A DNA stretch of 27,782 nt from an uncultured Phascolarctobacterium sp. (GTDB lineage: Bacteria > Bacillota > Negativicutes > Acidaminococcales > Acidaminococcaceae), in contig NZ_CAJMEH010000021.1 of NCBI RefSeq assembly GCF_905212365.1, positions 1 to 27,782 on the forward strand, written 5' to 3'. The position numbers and the translations under genes are program-made. Every line of letters starts with the position of its first letter. The stretch's first letter is position 1. The notes beneath the pieces were generated by a model. The model did not search any database and was not told the origin of the DNA. It worked only from the letters and a program-made list of their open reading frames with translations. This document shows positions 17,197 through 24,601 of this stretch, in pieces.

Positions 17197-18163
17197 TCCT
17201 GCATCCTATGAACGTACGCCGGTCGTATTGGAGATCAATAACCTGACCAAAAAATTCCCTGTGGACGGCGGTAAATTTTTAACTGCCTGCGATAATATTA
17301 CGCTGCGCGCCTTTGAGGGCCGCACCTTGGGTATTATCGGCGAATCCGGCTGCGGCAAATCCACTTTGGTACGCTGCCTGCTGGGCATTCAGTCCACTAC
17401 CTCCGGCGAGGCAATTTTTAACGGTAAGGATATTTTAAAGGCTAAAGGCGAAGAAAAACGTCAGAACCGTAAGCTGATTCAGATGGTGTTCCAGGACCCT
17501 AACGCCGCTTTTAACCCGAAGATGCTGGTTAAAGATATTTTAACCGAGCCCTTGAAAAACTTCGGTATGATTAAAAACAGCGAAGTAGACGCTAAGGCTG
17601 CCGAGCTTTTGGAAATGGTAGAGCTGCCTGCTTCCTTTAAGGACCGTTATCCGCACAGCATGTCCGGCGGTCAGCGCCAGCGCCTGGGGATTGCCCGCGC
17701 TTTGGCTTTGGAGCCGAAGATTATTGTGTGCGACGAAGCAACCTCTGCTTTGGACGTTTCCGTACAGGAAAAGGTTTGCGAGCTGCTGTGCAAGCTGCAA
17801 AAAGAAAAGAACATCACTTATCTGTTCATTGCCCATGATTTGGGCTTGGTGGATTTGATGTGCCATCAGGTGGCAGTGCTTTATTTGGGCAACGTAGTAG
17901 AATGGATGGAAACAGGCCGCATTGGCGAGCATTGCAAGCATCCGTATACTAAGTCCTTGATGAAAGCCGTATTCAAGGTGGCTGCCGACGAGCATTATAA
18001 GATTGAGCCATTGGAGGGCGAGATTCCCAGCCCATTGGATTTACCCAAGGGCTGTCCCTTTGCCAGCCGCTGCGAGCATTGCACTGAGCATTGCCTGCAA
18101 AATAAACCGGTTTTGCGGGAAATTGAGCATGGACATTGGGTGGCTTGCCACTTGTTCGATTAA
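17189..18163 (+). CDS. ABC transporter ATP-binding protein, DppF/NikE type
   Basis: A 324-residue ATPase, partner of the preceding one. Walker A GESGCGKST (51-59), Q-loop Q102, signature MSGGQRQR (158-165), Walker B IIVCDEA (178-184) with D182/E183, H-loop H216. The C-terminal oligopeptide/dipeptide domain (about 235-324) carries five cysteines (C289, C295, C298, C302, C320). In homologues such a cluster can hold an Fe-S centre or metal; here this is inference. Ribosome site AGGAGGT lies 10 bases before ATG 17189, inside the previous gene's end. Last gene of the operon. Confidence 0.94.
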   Translation: MNNPASYERTPVVLEINNLTKKFPVDGGKFLTACDNITLRAFEGRTLGIIGESGCGKSTLVRCLLGIQSTTSGEAIFNGKDILKAKGEEKRQNRKLIQMVFQDPNAAFNPKMLVKDILTEPLKNFGMIKNSEVDAKAAELLEMVELPASFKDRYPHSMSGGQRQRLGIARALALEPKIIVCDEATSALDVSVQEKVCELLCKLQKEKNITYLFIAHDLGLVDLMCHQVAVLYLGNVVEWMETGRIGEHCKHPYTKSLMKAVFKVAADEHYKIEPLEGEIPSPLDLPKGCPFASRCEHCTEHCLQNKPVLREIEHGHWVACHLFD

Positions 18164-18184
18164 TATTTCCTTTTCATCTCCATA

Positions 18185-18224
18185 TTGGGTACGGTCTACG
18201 CCGTACCCAACCTAAAATTTTTTT
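18185..18224 (+). terminator. Probable terminator of the ABC operon
   Basis: Perfect 10-bp stem TTGGGTACGG / CCGTACCCAA (18185-18194, 18201-18210). The T run (18218-18224) comes seven bases later, so efficiency is uncertain. Confidence 0.6.
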
Positions 18225-18237
18225 CAAAAAGGTATAG

Positions 18238-18263
18238 ATGAATACTCATTCATGTGTTATAAT
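18238..18263 (+). promoter_or_regulatory. ArsR/SmtB-like operator over the P-type ATPase promoter
   Basis: ATGAATACTCATTCAT (18238-18253) is a 6-4-6 palindrome containing TGAA-N6-TTCA, the layout of ArsR/SmtB metal-sensor operators such as CzrA sites. It is followed by TATAAT (18258-18263); no good -35 exists, so it overlaps the -35/spacer region. A related, imperfect TGAATAAGTACTCA lies at 18331-18344. No sensor gene is in the window. Confidence 0.55.
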
Positions 18264-18375
18264 AGGTCTATAAGCGATGAAAGTTCAGATGCAAAAGTCT
18301 TGGCTTTCAGTTTATTTTTGACAAAACATATGAATAAGTACTCACATAAAACCGAGAAGAAAGGTGGTATATATA

Positions 18376-21285
18376 ATGAAGAAAGAAGTTCGCGATTTAG
18401 AAGACGTGCGTATCGGCTCCGGCGATGTGCGTTCCTTCCGTCATGTCGACGGGCATATTACCGGCGCTGAAGATTATAGCAAGCATCCTGACGGCTGCAC
18501 CTGCGGTCATTGCGGCAAGGACCATAATCATGAAACTATGGGGCATGTACCCACCCACACCCATGGCGATGGTCACGACCATGACCATGGGCACGAGGAA
18601 CATCATCACGAGCATGGCGCCGACTGCTGCTGTGGACAGGCGCATGAACATGAAGAACATCATCACGACCATGGCGACGAGTGCGGCTGTGGCCACGACC
18701 ACGGTCATGAGCATGAAGGTCACGCGCACGAACACGAAGAGCATCATCACGACGAGTGCGGCTGCGGCCATGACCACGGCCATGAGCATGCTCACAGCCA
18801 TAGCCATCATGTGCCAGGACATCCCGACGATTGCCAGTGTGAAATCTGCCATCCGCATGAGGAGTATTGCGACGTCTGCGGCGAAAGCCTGGCTAACTGC
18901 ACCTGCCGGATGCCGGACGCCGATAAGGTAAAGCGCGTTTATATTTTGAAGAATCTGGGCTGCGCTAATTGCGCCGCTAAAATGGAATACAAAATCAAGG
19001 AGCTGCCGGGAGTTACCTATGCTAACATTAGCTTTGCAACTAAGCAGCTGCGCTTGAGCGCCGCCGACCATGACGCTTTGCTGCCGGTCATTCAGGAAAT
19101 TTGTACTTCTATCGAATCCGACGTAGAGGTAGTGCCCCGCGATAAACGGCCTACCTTGAGCAAGGGCAGCGACCGCGTTTATTTGGTGCAGAATCTGGAC
19201 TGCGCTAACTGCGGCGCTAAGATTGAACGCGCTTTAGCCGCTATGCCGGAAATTGAAAGCGCAGTGCTGACCTTCACTACTAAAAAGCTGCGCGTTAAGG
19301 CGCAGAATTATGACGGCCTGCTGGCTAAGATGCAGGCTGTGACCGATAAGGTGGAAGAAGGCGTGGTACTGGTGGAGGCCGCTACGAAGCCGAATCTGGC
19401 GCCGGAGCTGGAGGAACGCAAGAAGGCCGGCGGTATTTTCTCTTCTCTCAGCGAAAAGCAAACCTTAATCGAAATTGTTTTGGGCGGCGCAGTCTTTATC
19501 GTTACCGAATGGTTAGGGCTGATTCCCGAAGCTTATCATATGTACTGCCTGATTTTCGCCTACATTTTGCTGGGCGGGCGCATTGTGCTGACGGCTTTGA
19601 AAAATATTGCTAAGGGCAACGTCTTTGACGAAAACTTCCTGATGACTGTGGCTACCTTGGGCGCGTTTGCCATTCAGGCCTGGGAAGAGGCTGTAGGCGT
19701 AATGTTCTTTTATCGCGTGGGCGAATATTTCGAGCAGCGCGCCGTAGAAAAGAGCCGCGGACAAATTATGGACGCCGTTGATATGCGTCCGGAGGTTGTC
19801 AACCTGCTGATAGGCGAAGAAGTAAAGGTGATTCCGGCTGAGGACGCTCATGTAGGCGATATCCTGCTGGTGCGCGTAGGCGACCGTATTCCCTTGGACG
19901 GCGTAGTTGTCGAGGGCGAAAGCCTGGTTGATACTTCCCCGGTAACGGGCGAGCCCGTGCCTGTGAAACGCGCTTACGGCGATGAAATTGTTTCCGGCTG
20001 CGTTAATACCAGCGGCATGCTGAAAATCCGCGTGGAAAAGGTTCTGTCCGAATCCATGGTAACGCGCATTCTGGACAGCGTGGAAAACGCCGCCGCTTCC
20101 AAACCGACCATCGACCGCTTCATTACCCGCTTCGCGCGTGTTTATACTCCCTTTGTAGTAGCCGCAGCAGTGGTGACTGCCGTTGTTCCCTCTTTGATTA
20201 CCGGCGAATGGGAAAAATGGATTTATACCGCGTTGACCTTCCTGGTAATCAGCTGTCCCTGCGCTTTGGTGCTGAGCGTGCCTCTGGCCTTCTTCAGCGG
20301 TATCGGCGCAGGCTCCAAATACGGCATTTTGTTCAAGGGCGGCGTAGCTATGGAGGCTTTGAAGAACATTGCCGCTGTAGTTATGGATAAAACCGGTACT
20401 GTTACTAAGGGTAATTTCGTTTTGCAGCAGGTTAACGCTGCCGAAGGTATCGATAAAGACGAATTGCTGAAGCTGACGGCCAGCGCCGAGCTGGTATCCA
20501 CTCACCCCATTGCTGTCAGCATAGTTGAGGCTGCCAAGGGTAAGGAAATGGCGCTGGTGCGTCCTGATAAATTTGAGGAAATCGCAGGCGAGGGCCTTGT
20601 CGCTTATTTTGGCGAGCGCCGTGTGTTGTGCGGCAATGCCAAGCTGCTGGAACGCTTTGCCGTTAATTACGGCGGTTATACTCCTGCCGCCAGCGGCAGC
20701 GAGGTTTTAGTAGCCGATAATAAGGTATATATGGGCCAGCTGCTGATTAACGATACCTTGAAGGAGGACGCGAAGGACGCTATCGCCGCTTTGAAGAAGC
20801 AGGGCTTAGTGACCGCTATGCTGACCGGCGACGCGCAGAAGGAGGCCGAGGCTGTGGCCGCCGCTGCGGGCATCGACGAGGTGCGCGCACAGCTGCTGCC
20901 GCAGGATAAGCTGAGCGAGCTCAATATGCTGCGTAATAAGTACGGCCCGGTAATGTTCGTCGGCGACGGGATTAACGACGCTCCGGTGTTGGCCGGTGCG
21001 GACGCAGGCGCTGCCATGGGCAGCGGCGCGGACGCTGCTATCGAAGCTGCGGACGTTGTGTTCATGAACTCCGAGGTTAAGGCTATTCCTCAGGCTATCG
21101 CTATTGCCCGCGCTACGGGCGCTATCGCCTGGCAGAATGTTATCTTCGCACTGGCTGTGAAGGTTATCATTATGGTTGCCGGCCTGATGGGCTACGCTTC
21201 CATGTGGGCGGCGGTATTTGCCGATACCGGCGTATCCCTGCTGTGCGTATTGAATTCTATCCGCATTCTGTATAAGAAAATATAA
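18376..21285 (+). CDS. Zn2+/Cd2+/Pb2+-exporting P1B-type ATPase with His/Cys-rich N-terminus
   Basis: A 969-residue heavy-metal pump of the ZntA/CadA group. Residues 37-180 are an unusual metal-chelating tail: long His runs plus Cys groups (CTCGHC, CCC, two CGCG units, CDVC, CTC). Two HMA domains follow, with CANC at 196-199 and 276-279. The pump core has TGEP (524-527), transport motif CPC (627-629), phosphorylation site DKTGT (671-675), HP (710-711), the GDGINDAP hinge, and an Asp near residue 950 (ADTGVSLL) in the last helix. CPC plus that Asp mark the Zn/Cd/Pb subgroup rather than Cu. ATG 18376 has AAGGTGG 8 bases upstream. Own promoter with a metal-sensor-like operator and own terminator. 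Confidence 0.94.
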   Translation: MKKEVRDLEDVRIGSGDVRSFRHVDGHITGAEDYSKHPDGCTCGHCGKDHNHETMGHVPTHTHGDGHDHDHGHEEHHHEHGADCCCGQAHEHEEHHHDHGDECGCGHDHGHEHEGHAHEHEEHHHDECGCGHDHGHEHAHSHSHHVPGHPDDCQCEICHPHEEYCDVCGESLANCTCRMPDADKVKRVYILKNLGCANCAAKMEYKIKELPGVTYANISFATKQLRLSAADHDALLPVIQEICTSIESDVEVVPRDKRPTLSKGSDRVYLVQNLDCANCGAKIERALAAMPEIESAVLTFTTKKLRVKAQNYDGLLAKMQAVTDKVEEGVVLVEAATKPNLAPELEERKKAGGIFSSLSEKQTLIEIVLGGAVFIVTEWLGLIPEAYHMYCLIFAYILLGGRIVLTALKNIAKGNVFDENFLMTVATLGAFAIQAWEEAVGVMFFYRVGEYFEQRAVEKSRGQIMDAVDMRPEVVNLLIGEEVKVIPAEDAHVGDILLVRVGDRIPLDGVVVEGESLVDTSPVTGEPVPVKRAYGDEIVSGCVNTSGMLKIRVEKVLSESMVTRILDSVENAAASKPTIDRFITRFARVYTPFVVAAAVVTAVVPSLITGEWEKWIYTALTFLVISCPCALVLSVPLAFFSGIGAGSKYGILFKGGVAMEALKNIAAVVMDKTGTVTKGNFVLQQVNAAEGIDKDELLKLTASAELVSTHPIAVSIVEAAKGKEMALVRPDKFEEIAGEGLVAYFGERRVLCGNAKLLERFAVNYGGYTPAASGSEVLVADNKVYMGQLLINDTLKEDAKDAIAALKKQGLVTAMLTGDAQKEAEAVAAAAGIDEVRAQLLPQDKLSELNMLRNKYGPVMFVGDGINDAPVLAGADAGAAMGSGADAAIEAADVVFMNSEVKAIPQAIAIARATGAIAWQNVIFALAVKVIIMVAGLMGYASMWAAVFADTGVSLLCVLNSIRILYKKI
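18640..18795 (+). repeat. Tandem DNA repeat coding the His-rich segment
   Basis: An 84-base unit (18640-18723) is followed by a diverged 72-base copy (18724-18795). Both encode a HEHEEHHHD...DECGCGHDHGHEH module. The second lacks a HisGly-containing insert. This looks like internal duplication and could vary in copy number between strains. Confidence 0.7.
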
Positions 21286-21308
21286 ATTGAAACTGGCAAA
21301 TTAAGTTT

Positions 21309-21334
21309 GGGCCGGCGCTAAGCGTCGGCCCTTT
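21309..21334 (+). terminator. Terminator of the P-type ATPase gene
   Basis: GGGCCGGCGC / GCGTCGGCCC with one G-U pair and a TAA loop, followed by TTTG. Strong stem, weak T run. Confidence 0.65.
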
Positions 21335-21360
21335 GCTCATTTATTTTAGCAGTTAGAACA

Positions 21361-21374
21361 TCAGCATAAGCTAA
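21361..21374. promoter_or_regulatory. Upstream operator-like site of the feo operon
   Basis: TCAGC-ATAA-GCTAA, an imperfect 5-4-5 palindrome of the same form as the two sites downstream of the promoter; about 40 bases upstream of the -35. Confidence 0.35.
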
Positions 21375-21414
21375 CGTAAATTAACGATTAGTATTTGGAT
21401 TTGACAAATTTCCC

Positions 21415-21443
21415 TTGACAAAAATTTCCAGCAAGTGTAAACT
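21415..21443 (+). promoter_or_regulatory. feo operon promoter
   Basis: Consensus -35 TTGACA (21415-21420), 17-base spacer, -10 TAAACT (21438-21443). A second TTGACA lies at 21401-21406, part of an imperfect tandem repeat TTGACAAATTTCC / TTGACAAAAATTTCC. Confidence 0.75.
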
Positions 21444-21450
21444 TATTGCA

Positions 21451-21472
21451 GTAGTTAGGAACACCTAACTAC
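21451..21472. promoter_or_regulatory. DtxR-family-like iron operator of the feo operon
   Basis: A perfect 9-4-9 palindrome, GTAGTTAGG-N4-CCTAACTAC, a few bases after the -10, where a bound repressor would block transcription. The TTAGG...CCTAA arms are those of DtxR/IdeR/MntR-type boxes, not of Fur boxes. A third related site GTTAGC-GTGT-GCTGAC lies at 21490-21505, before the ribosome site. Confidence 0.6.
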
Positions 21473-21489
21473 ATAATTTTTAAATTTCG

Positions 21490-21505
21490 GTTAGCGTGTG
21501 CTGAC
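21490..21505. promoter_or_regulatory. Second downstream feo operator-like site
   Basis: GTTAGC-GTGT-GCTGAC, a 6-4-6 palindrome with one mismatch, centred 36 bases from the main palindrome and 11 bases before the ribosome site. Confidence 0.4.
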
Positions 21506-21525
21506 ATTTTTAGACGGAGGAAAAG

Positions 21526-21738
21526 ATGATGCCTTTACTGATGGCAAGACGCGGAGAAATAAATACCATTGCAGCGGTGCATGGCAAGGCAGAAACCAAG
21601 CGCTTTTTGGAAAGTATGGGTTTTGTTGTGGGCGCAGCGATTACTGTGGTGAGCGAATTTGACGGTAATTTGATCGTCAGCGTTAAGGATGCGCGCGTTG
21701 CCTTGAGCAAGGTAATGGCCGCTAAAATTTTTATTTGA
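21526..21738 (+). CDS. feoA: FeoA domain protein (first copy)
   Basis: A 70-residue SH3-like FeoA protein, an accessory of the ferrous iron permease FeoB. Features: MPLLMARRGEINTIAAVHG, the LESMGFVVGAAITVVSE core (matching the L..MGl..G..v.V pattern) and a final strand DARVALSKVMAAKIFI. GGAGG precedes ATG 21526 by five bases; ATG 21529 (8 bases) would be equally acceptable. It is the first gene of the feo operon and differs clearly from the second FeoA, so the two probably have distinct roles. Family call is firm, role in FeoB control is from the family. Confidence 0.88.
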   Translation: MMPLLMARRGEINTIAAVHGKAETKRFLESMGFVVGAAITVVSEFDGNLIVSVKDARVALSKVMAAKIFI

Positions 21739-21751
21739 ATTGGAGGGCATG

Positions 21752-21973
21752 ATGACTACTTTAAAGGACGTGGCCGTAGGCCAAAAAGCAGTTGTAAAAA
21801 GATTGACTGGCGAAGGCGCATTGAAACGCCGTATTATGGATATGGGCGTAACCAAGGGCATTGAGATTTTCGTTCGCAAGGTGGCTCCCTTGGGCGATCC
21901 TATCGAAGTAACCGTTCGCGGCTACGAGCTGAGCCTGCGCAAGGGCGAGGCTGAAAACATCGTTGTAGAATAA
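21752..21973 (+). CDS. feoA: FeoA family protein (second copy)
   Basis: A 73-residue FeoA protein with the classical pattern: TTLKDVAVGQKAVVKRLTGEG, then LKRRIMDMGVTKGIEIFV, APLGDPIEVTVRGYELSLRKGEAENI. ATG 21752 follows GGAGG by five bases; a start at 21749 would be too close to that site. It lies 13 bases after the first feoA and 13 before feoB, so the three are one transcript. FeoA is thought to bind FeoB on the cytoplasmic side. Confidence 0.92.
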   Translation: MTTLKDVAVGQKAVVKRLTGEGALKRRIMDMGVTKGIEIFVRKVAPLGDPIEVTVRGYELSLRKGEAENIVVE

Positions 21974-21986
21974 GGGGAGGCTAGTG

Positions 21987-24140
21987 ATGAAAGAAATAAA
22001 AATTGCTTTAGTTGGCAACCCTAACTGCGGCAAAACTACTATGTTTAATGATTTGACCGGTTCCAAGCAATATGTAGGCAACTGGCCCGGCGTAACTGTA
22101 GAGAAAAAGGAAGGCCGTCTGAAAGGCCATGACGACGTAATCGTTACCGACCTGCCCGGTATTTATTCTTTGTCTCCTTACACCTTGGAGGAAGTAATTT
22201 CCCGTAATTATTTGCTGGAGGACAAGGTAGACGCTATTTTGAACTTGGTAGACGGTTCCAATATCGAGCGTAACCTGTATTTGACCACGCAGGTTATGGA
22301 AATGGGTATTCCCGTAGCCATCGCTATGAACATGATGGATATCGTTCGCAAAAATGGCGATAAGCTGGATATTAAAAAGCTGTCCTGCGAGTTGGGCTGC
22401 CAGATTGTTGAAACCTCCGCTTTGCAGGGCGAAGGCACCATCGCCGCAGCCGAAGCTGCTATCAGTGCCGCAGGCGGAGCTGTTCCCCGTTATATGCGCT
22501 TCAGCGCCGAGGTAGAGGAAGCCTTGAAGGCTATTATCCGCGAAGCAGGCAATAAGATTTCCGGCGTCAGCGAGCGTTGGCTGGCTATTAAAATTTTTGA
22601 ACGCGACGCTAAGATTATGGGCACTTTGAATTTCAGCGAAGGCGAAAAGGCTAAGCTGGAAGCAATCGTAGCCGCTTGCGAGGAGCAAATGGACGACGAC
22701 AGCGAAAGCATTATTACCAACGAGCGTTATAATTTCATCGGCCAGCTGATGCAGCAGGCTGTAGTAAAGGGTCAGACCGGCCTGACTACCTCTGATAAAA
22801 TTGACCGCATTGTTACTAACCGCTTCTTGGCGCTGCCTATTTTTGCCATCGTTATGTTCCTTGTTTATTATATCGCCGTTGATTCCCTTGGTACTATTGT
22901 TACCGACTTTACTAACGATACCCTGTTCGGCGAATGGATTATGCCCTGGGTTCAGGAAAATCTGGAGGCTGCCGGTACCGAGGACTGGCTGGTTTCTTTG
23001 GTTGTTGACGGCATTATCGGCGGTATTGGCGCGCCTATCGGCTTCGCACCGCAAATGGCTATCGTTTTCCTGCTGTTGAGCTTCCTTGAGGACTGCGGTT
23101 ATATGGCTCGCGTGGCCTTCATTATGGACCGTTTCTTCCGTCAGTTCGGTATGAGCGGCAAGAGCTTCATTCCTCTGCTGATCTCCTCCGGCTGCGGCGT
23201 TCCCGGCATTATGGCCAGCCGTACCATTGAAAACGAAAAGGACCGTCGCTTGACCATCATGACCACCACCTTTATTCCCTGCGGCGCTAAGCTGCCGGTT
23301 ATCGCTTTGCTGAGCGGCGCTATCATGGGCGGCGAGTGGTACATGGCTCCGATTATGTACTTTGTCGGCTTCTTTGCCGTTATTACCTCCTGCATCATTT
23401 TGAAGAAGAGCGAGCTGTTCGCAGGCGATCCCGCTCCATTCGTAATGGAAATGCCGCCGTACCATCTGCCCGCTGCTAAAAACGTATTGCTGCACACCTG
23501 GGAGCGCGTTGCCGGCTTCCTGAAAAAAGCCGGTACCATCATCTTCCTGTGCTGCGTAGCTATGTGGTTCCTGGCAAGCTACGGCTTGGTTGACGGCAGC
23601 CTGGCTATGGTAGAAGAAACCGAGCAAAGCTTCATCGCCGTTATCGGTAATGTGCTGGCTCCCATCTTCTCTCCCTTGGGCTTCGACAGCTGGCAGGCTG
23701 TAGCCGCCGCTTTCTCCGGCTTTGTGGCTAAGGAAGCAATCGTCAGCACCATGGCTATTCTGGCTGGCTTGGCTGAAGCCACCGAAGAAGAGCCCGACCT
23801 GTGGACTGCCGTTATGGCTATGTTCCCCAGCGCTGTGGCCGCCTTCTCCTTCTTGGTATTCAACCTGCTGGATTCCCCGTGCCTGGCTGCTATTTCTACC
23901 ATGAGCCAGGAAATGAACAGCAAGAAATGGACCTGGGCAACCATTATTTTCCAAAATGTGTACGCTTATGTTGTTTGCCTCATCATCTATCAGTTTGGCC
24001 GCGTCTTTGTGGGCGGCGAAGGCTTTAGCGCAGGTACGGCCATTGCCGCCGTGTTCCTGGGAGCGTTCATCTATCTGCTGGTTCGTCCGGCTAAAAAGAC
24101 CTCCGATGGCGCTAACGTACTGAGCGTTGACGCAAAATAA
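21987..24140 (+). CDS. feoB: Ferrous iron transport GTPase/permease FeoB
   Basis: A 717-residue Fe(II) importer of the inner membrane. The N-terminal G domain has G1 GNPNCGKTT (10-18), G3 DLPG (55-58), G4 NMMD (115-118) and G5 TSALQGEG (143-150). Next comes a helical GDI-like spacer to about 270, then the membrane part with two Gate domains. The first Gate carries the conserved SSGCGVPGIMASRT and PCGAKLPVI segments. Start ATG 21987 lies 6 bases after GGGGAGG, while the in-frame GTG one codon before is less likely. Complete G motifs and full length suggest a working transporter. Regulation is predicted through the DtxR-like palindromes upstream. Confidence 0.96.
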   Translation: MKEIKIALVGNPNCGKTTMFNDLTGSKQYVGNWPGVTVEKKEGRLKGHDDVIVTDLPGIYSLSPYTLEEVISRNYLLEDKVDAILNLVDGSNIERNLYLTTQVMEMGIPVAIAMNMMDIVRKNGDKLDIKKLSCELGCQIVETSALQGEGTIAAAEAAISAAGGAVPRYMRFSAEVEEALKAIIREAGNKISGVSERWLAIKIFERDAKIMGTLNFSEGEKAKLEAIVAACEEQMDDDSESIITNERYNFIGQLMQQAVVKGQTGLTTSDKIDRIVTNRFLALPIFAIVMFLVYYIAVDSLGTIVTDFTNDTLFGEWIMPWVQENLEAAGTEDWLVSLVVDGIIGGIGAPIGFAPQMAIVFLLLSFLEDCGYMARVAFIMDRFFRQFGMSGKSFIPLLISSGCGVPGIMASRTIENEKDRRLTIMTTTFIPCGAKLPVIALLSGAIMGGEWYMAPIMYFVGFFAVITSCIILKKSELFAGDPAPFVMEMPPYHLPAAKNVLLHTWERVAGFLKKAGTIIFLCCVAMWFLASYGLVDGSLAMVEETEQSFIAVIGNVLAPIFSPLGFDSWQAVAAAFSGFVAKEAIVSTMAILAGLAEATEEEPDLWTAVMAMFPSAVAAFSFLVFNLLDSPCLAAISTMSQEMNSKKWTWATIIFQNVYAYVVCLIIYQFGRVFVGGEGFSAGTAIAAVFLGAFIYLLVRPAKKTSDGANVLSVDAK

Positions 24141-24175
24141 AAAAGGCTTTAAGTTTGATCTGTGATAAAAAATCA

Positions 24176-24204
24176 GGGCTGCCAGTGCTGAGCATTGGCA
24201 GCCC
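24176..24204. repeat. Strong hairpin between feoB and the Cys-rich gene
   Basis: GGGCTGCCAGTGC / GCATTGGCAGCCC, 13 bp with one G-U and a TGA loop. No T run follows on the plus strand, so it is not a normal terminator there and may be an mRNA processing or partial attenuation site. On the minus strand it is followed by TGATTTTTT. Confidence 0.65.
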
Positions 24205-24242
24205 AACCATCCGTTAGGAGTTTGTTGAAAGCGAGGTGCATT

Positions 24243-24428
24243 ATGGCTACCTGGATTGTAGGTTTAATTGTTATCGGCGCTGTTTATTTGGCGGCAAAGC
24301 AGGTGCTGCGCGCTCATAAAAGCGGCGGCTGCATAGGCTGTGACGACTGCGGTAAGGGCGGCTGCCGTCATTGCACCGAAATAAAAACGCCTAAGATAAA
24401 TACAAAGCGCAAATGCTGTGAAAAGTGA
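24243..24428 (+). CDS. FeoB-associated Cys-rich membrane protein
   Basis: A 61-residue protein: one N-terminal membrane helix (residues 4-20, WIVGLIVIGAVYLAAKQ), then a cytoplasmic Cys-rich part CIGCDDCGKGGCRHC and a final CC near the C-terminus. This fits the FeoB-associated Cys-rich family found after feoB in many Firmicutes. It may bind an Fe-S cluster or iron, by analogy with FeoC, but no function is established. ATG 24243 has GAGGTG upstream; the hairpin at 24176-24204 could set its level relative to feoB. Confidence 0.88.
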   Translation: MATWIVGLIVIGAVYLAAKQVLRAHKSGGCIGCDDCGKGGCRHCTEIKTPKINTKRKCCEK

Positions 24429-24483
24429 TTGTGTAACAAGCTTTACTATATATAGTGGGCAAGAAAAAATATACTACACTATC

Positions 24484-24511
24484 TTGACAATTAAATATAA
24501 TGGGCTATAAT
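24484..24511 (+). promoter_or_regulatory. Promoter of the ZTP riboswitch-MFS transcript
   Basis: TTGACA (24484-24489), 16-base spacer, TATAAT (24506-24511): both hexamers are perfect. The aptamer starts 20 bases after the -10. Confidence 0.85.
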
Positions 24512-24530
24512 TAAGACATAACTTAAAAAG

Positions 24531-24601
24531 CAATGCAGCTCCTGACGGATAAGTGGAGTTTACCACGTGGACTGCGTTGTGATATGGCCGACCGTCTGGG
24601 C
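24531..24601 (+). promoter_or_regulatory. ZTP (pfl-type) riboswitch aptamer
   Basis: P1 pairs CAATGCAG (24531-24538) with CTGCGTTG (24572-24579). Inside is CTCCTGACGGATAA, then a GTGG-loop-CCAC hairpin and GTGGA, matching the ZTP layout GACUGGCG - hairpin - GGGGAG. After a short linker comes CCGTCTGGGC, equivalent to the conserved CCGCCUGGGC 3' element. The pseudoknot pairs GACGG (24544-24548) with CCGTC (24592-24596). Relative to the consensus both sides changed together, which supports the fold. ZTP/ZMP signals a lack of 10-formyl-tetrahydrofolate and turns such switches on. Confidence 0.82.

Noticed and set aside
18580..18830. Repeated CAT/CAC-rich DNA that could be taken for a CRISPR array or satellite
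   Set aside because: It is in frame and codes the His-rich tail of the pump; repeats are adjacent, without spacers.
21451..21472. Fur box at the feo promoter
   Set aside because: The palindrome does not match the GATAATGAT-type Fur repeat; its arms are TTAGG/CCTAA, as in DtxR-family sites.
22008..24206. A 732-codon open frame on the minus strand opposite feoB
   Set aside because: Antisense to a well-supported feoB; composition is a mirror of FeoB codons, with no known domain.
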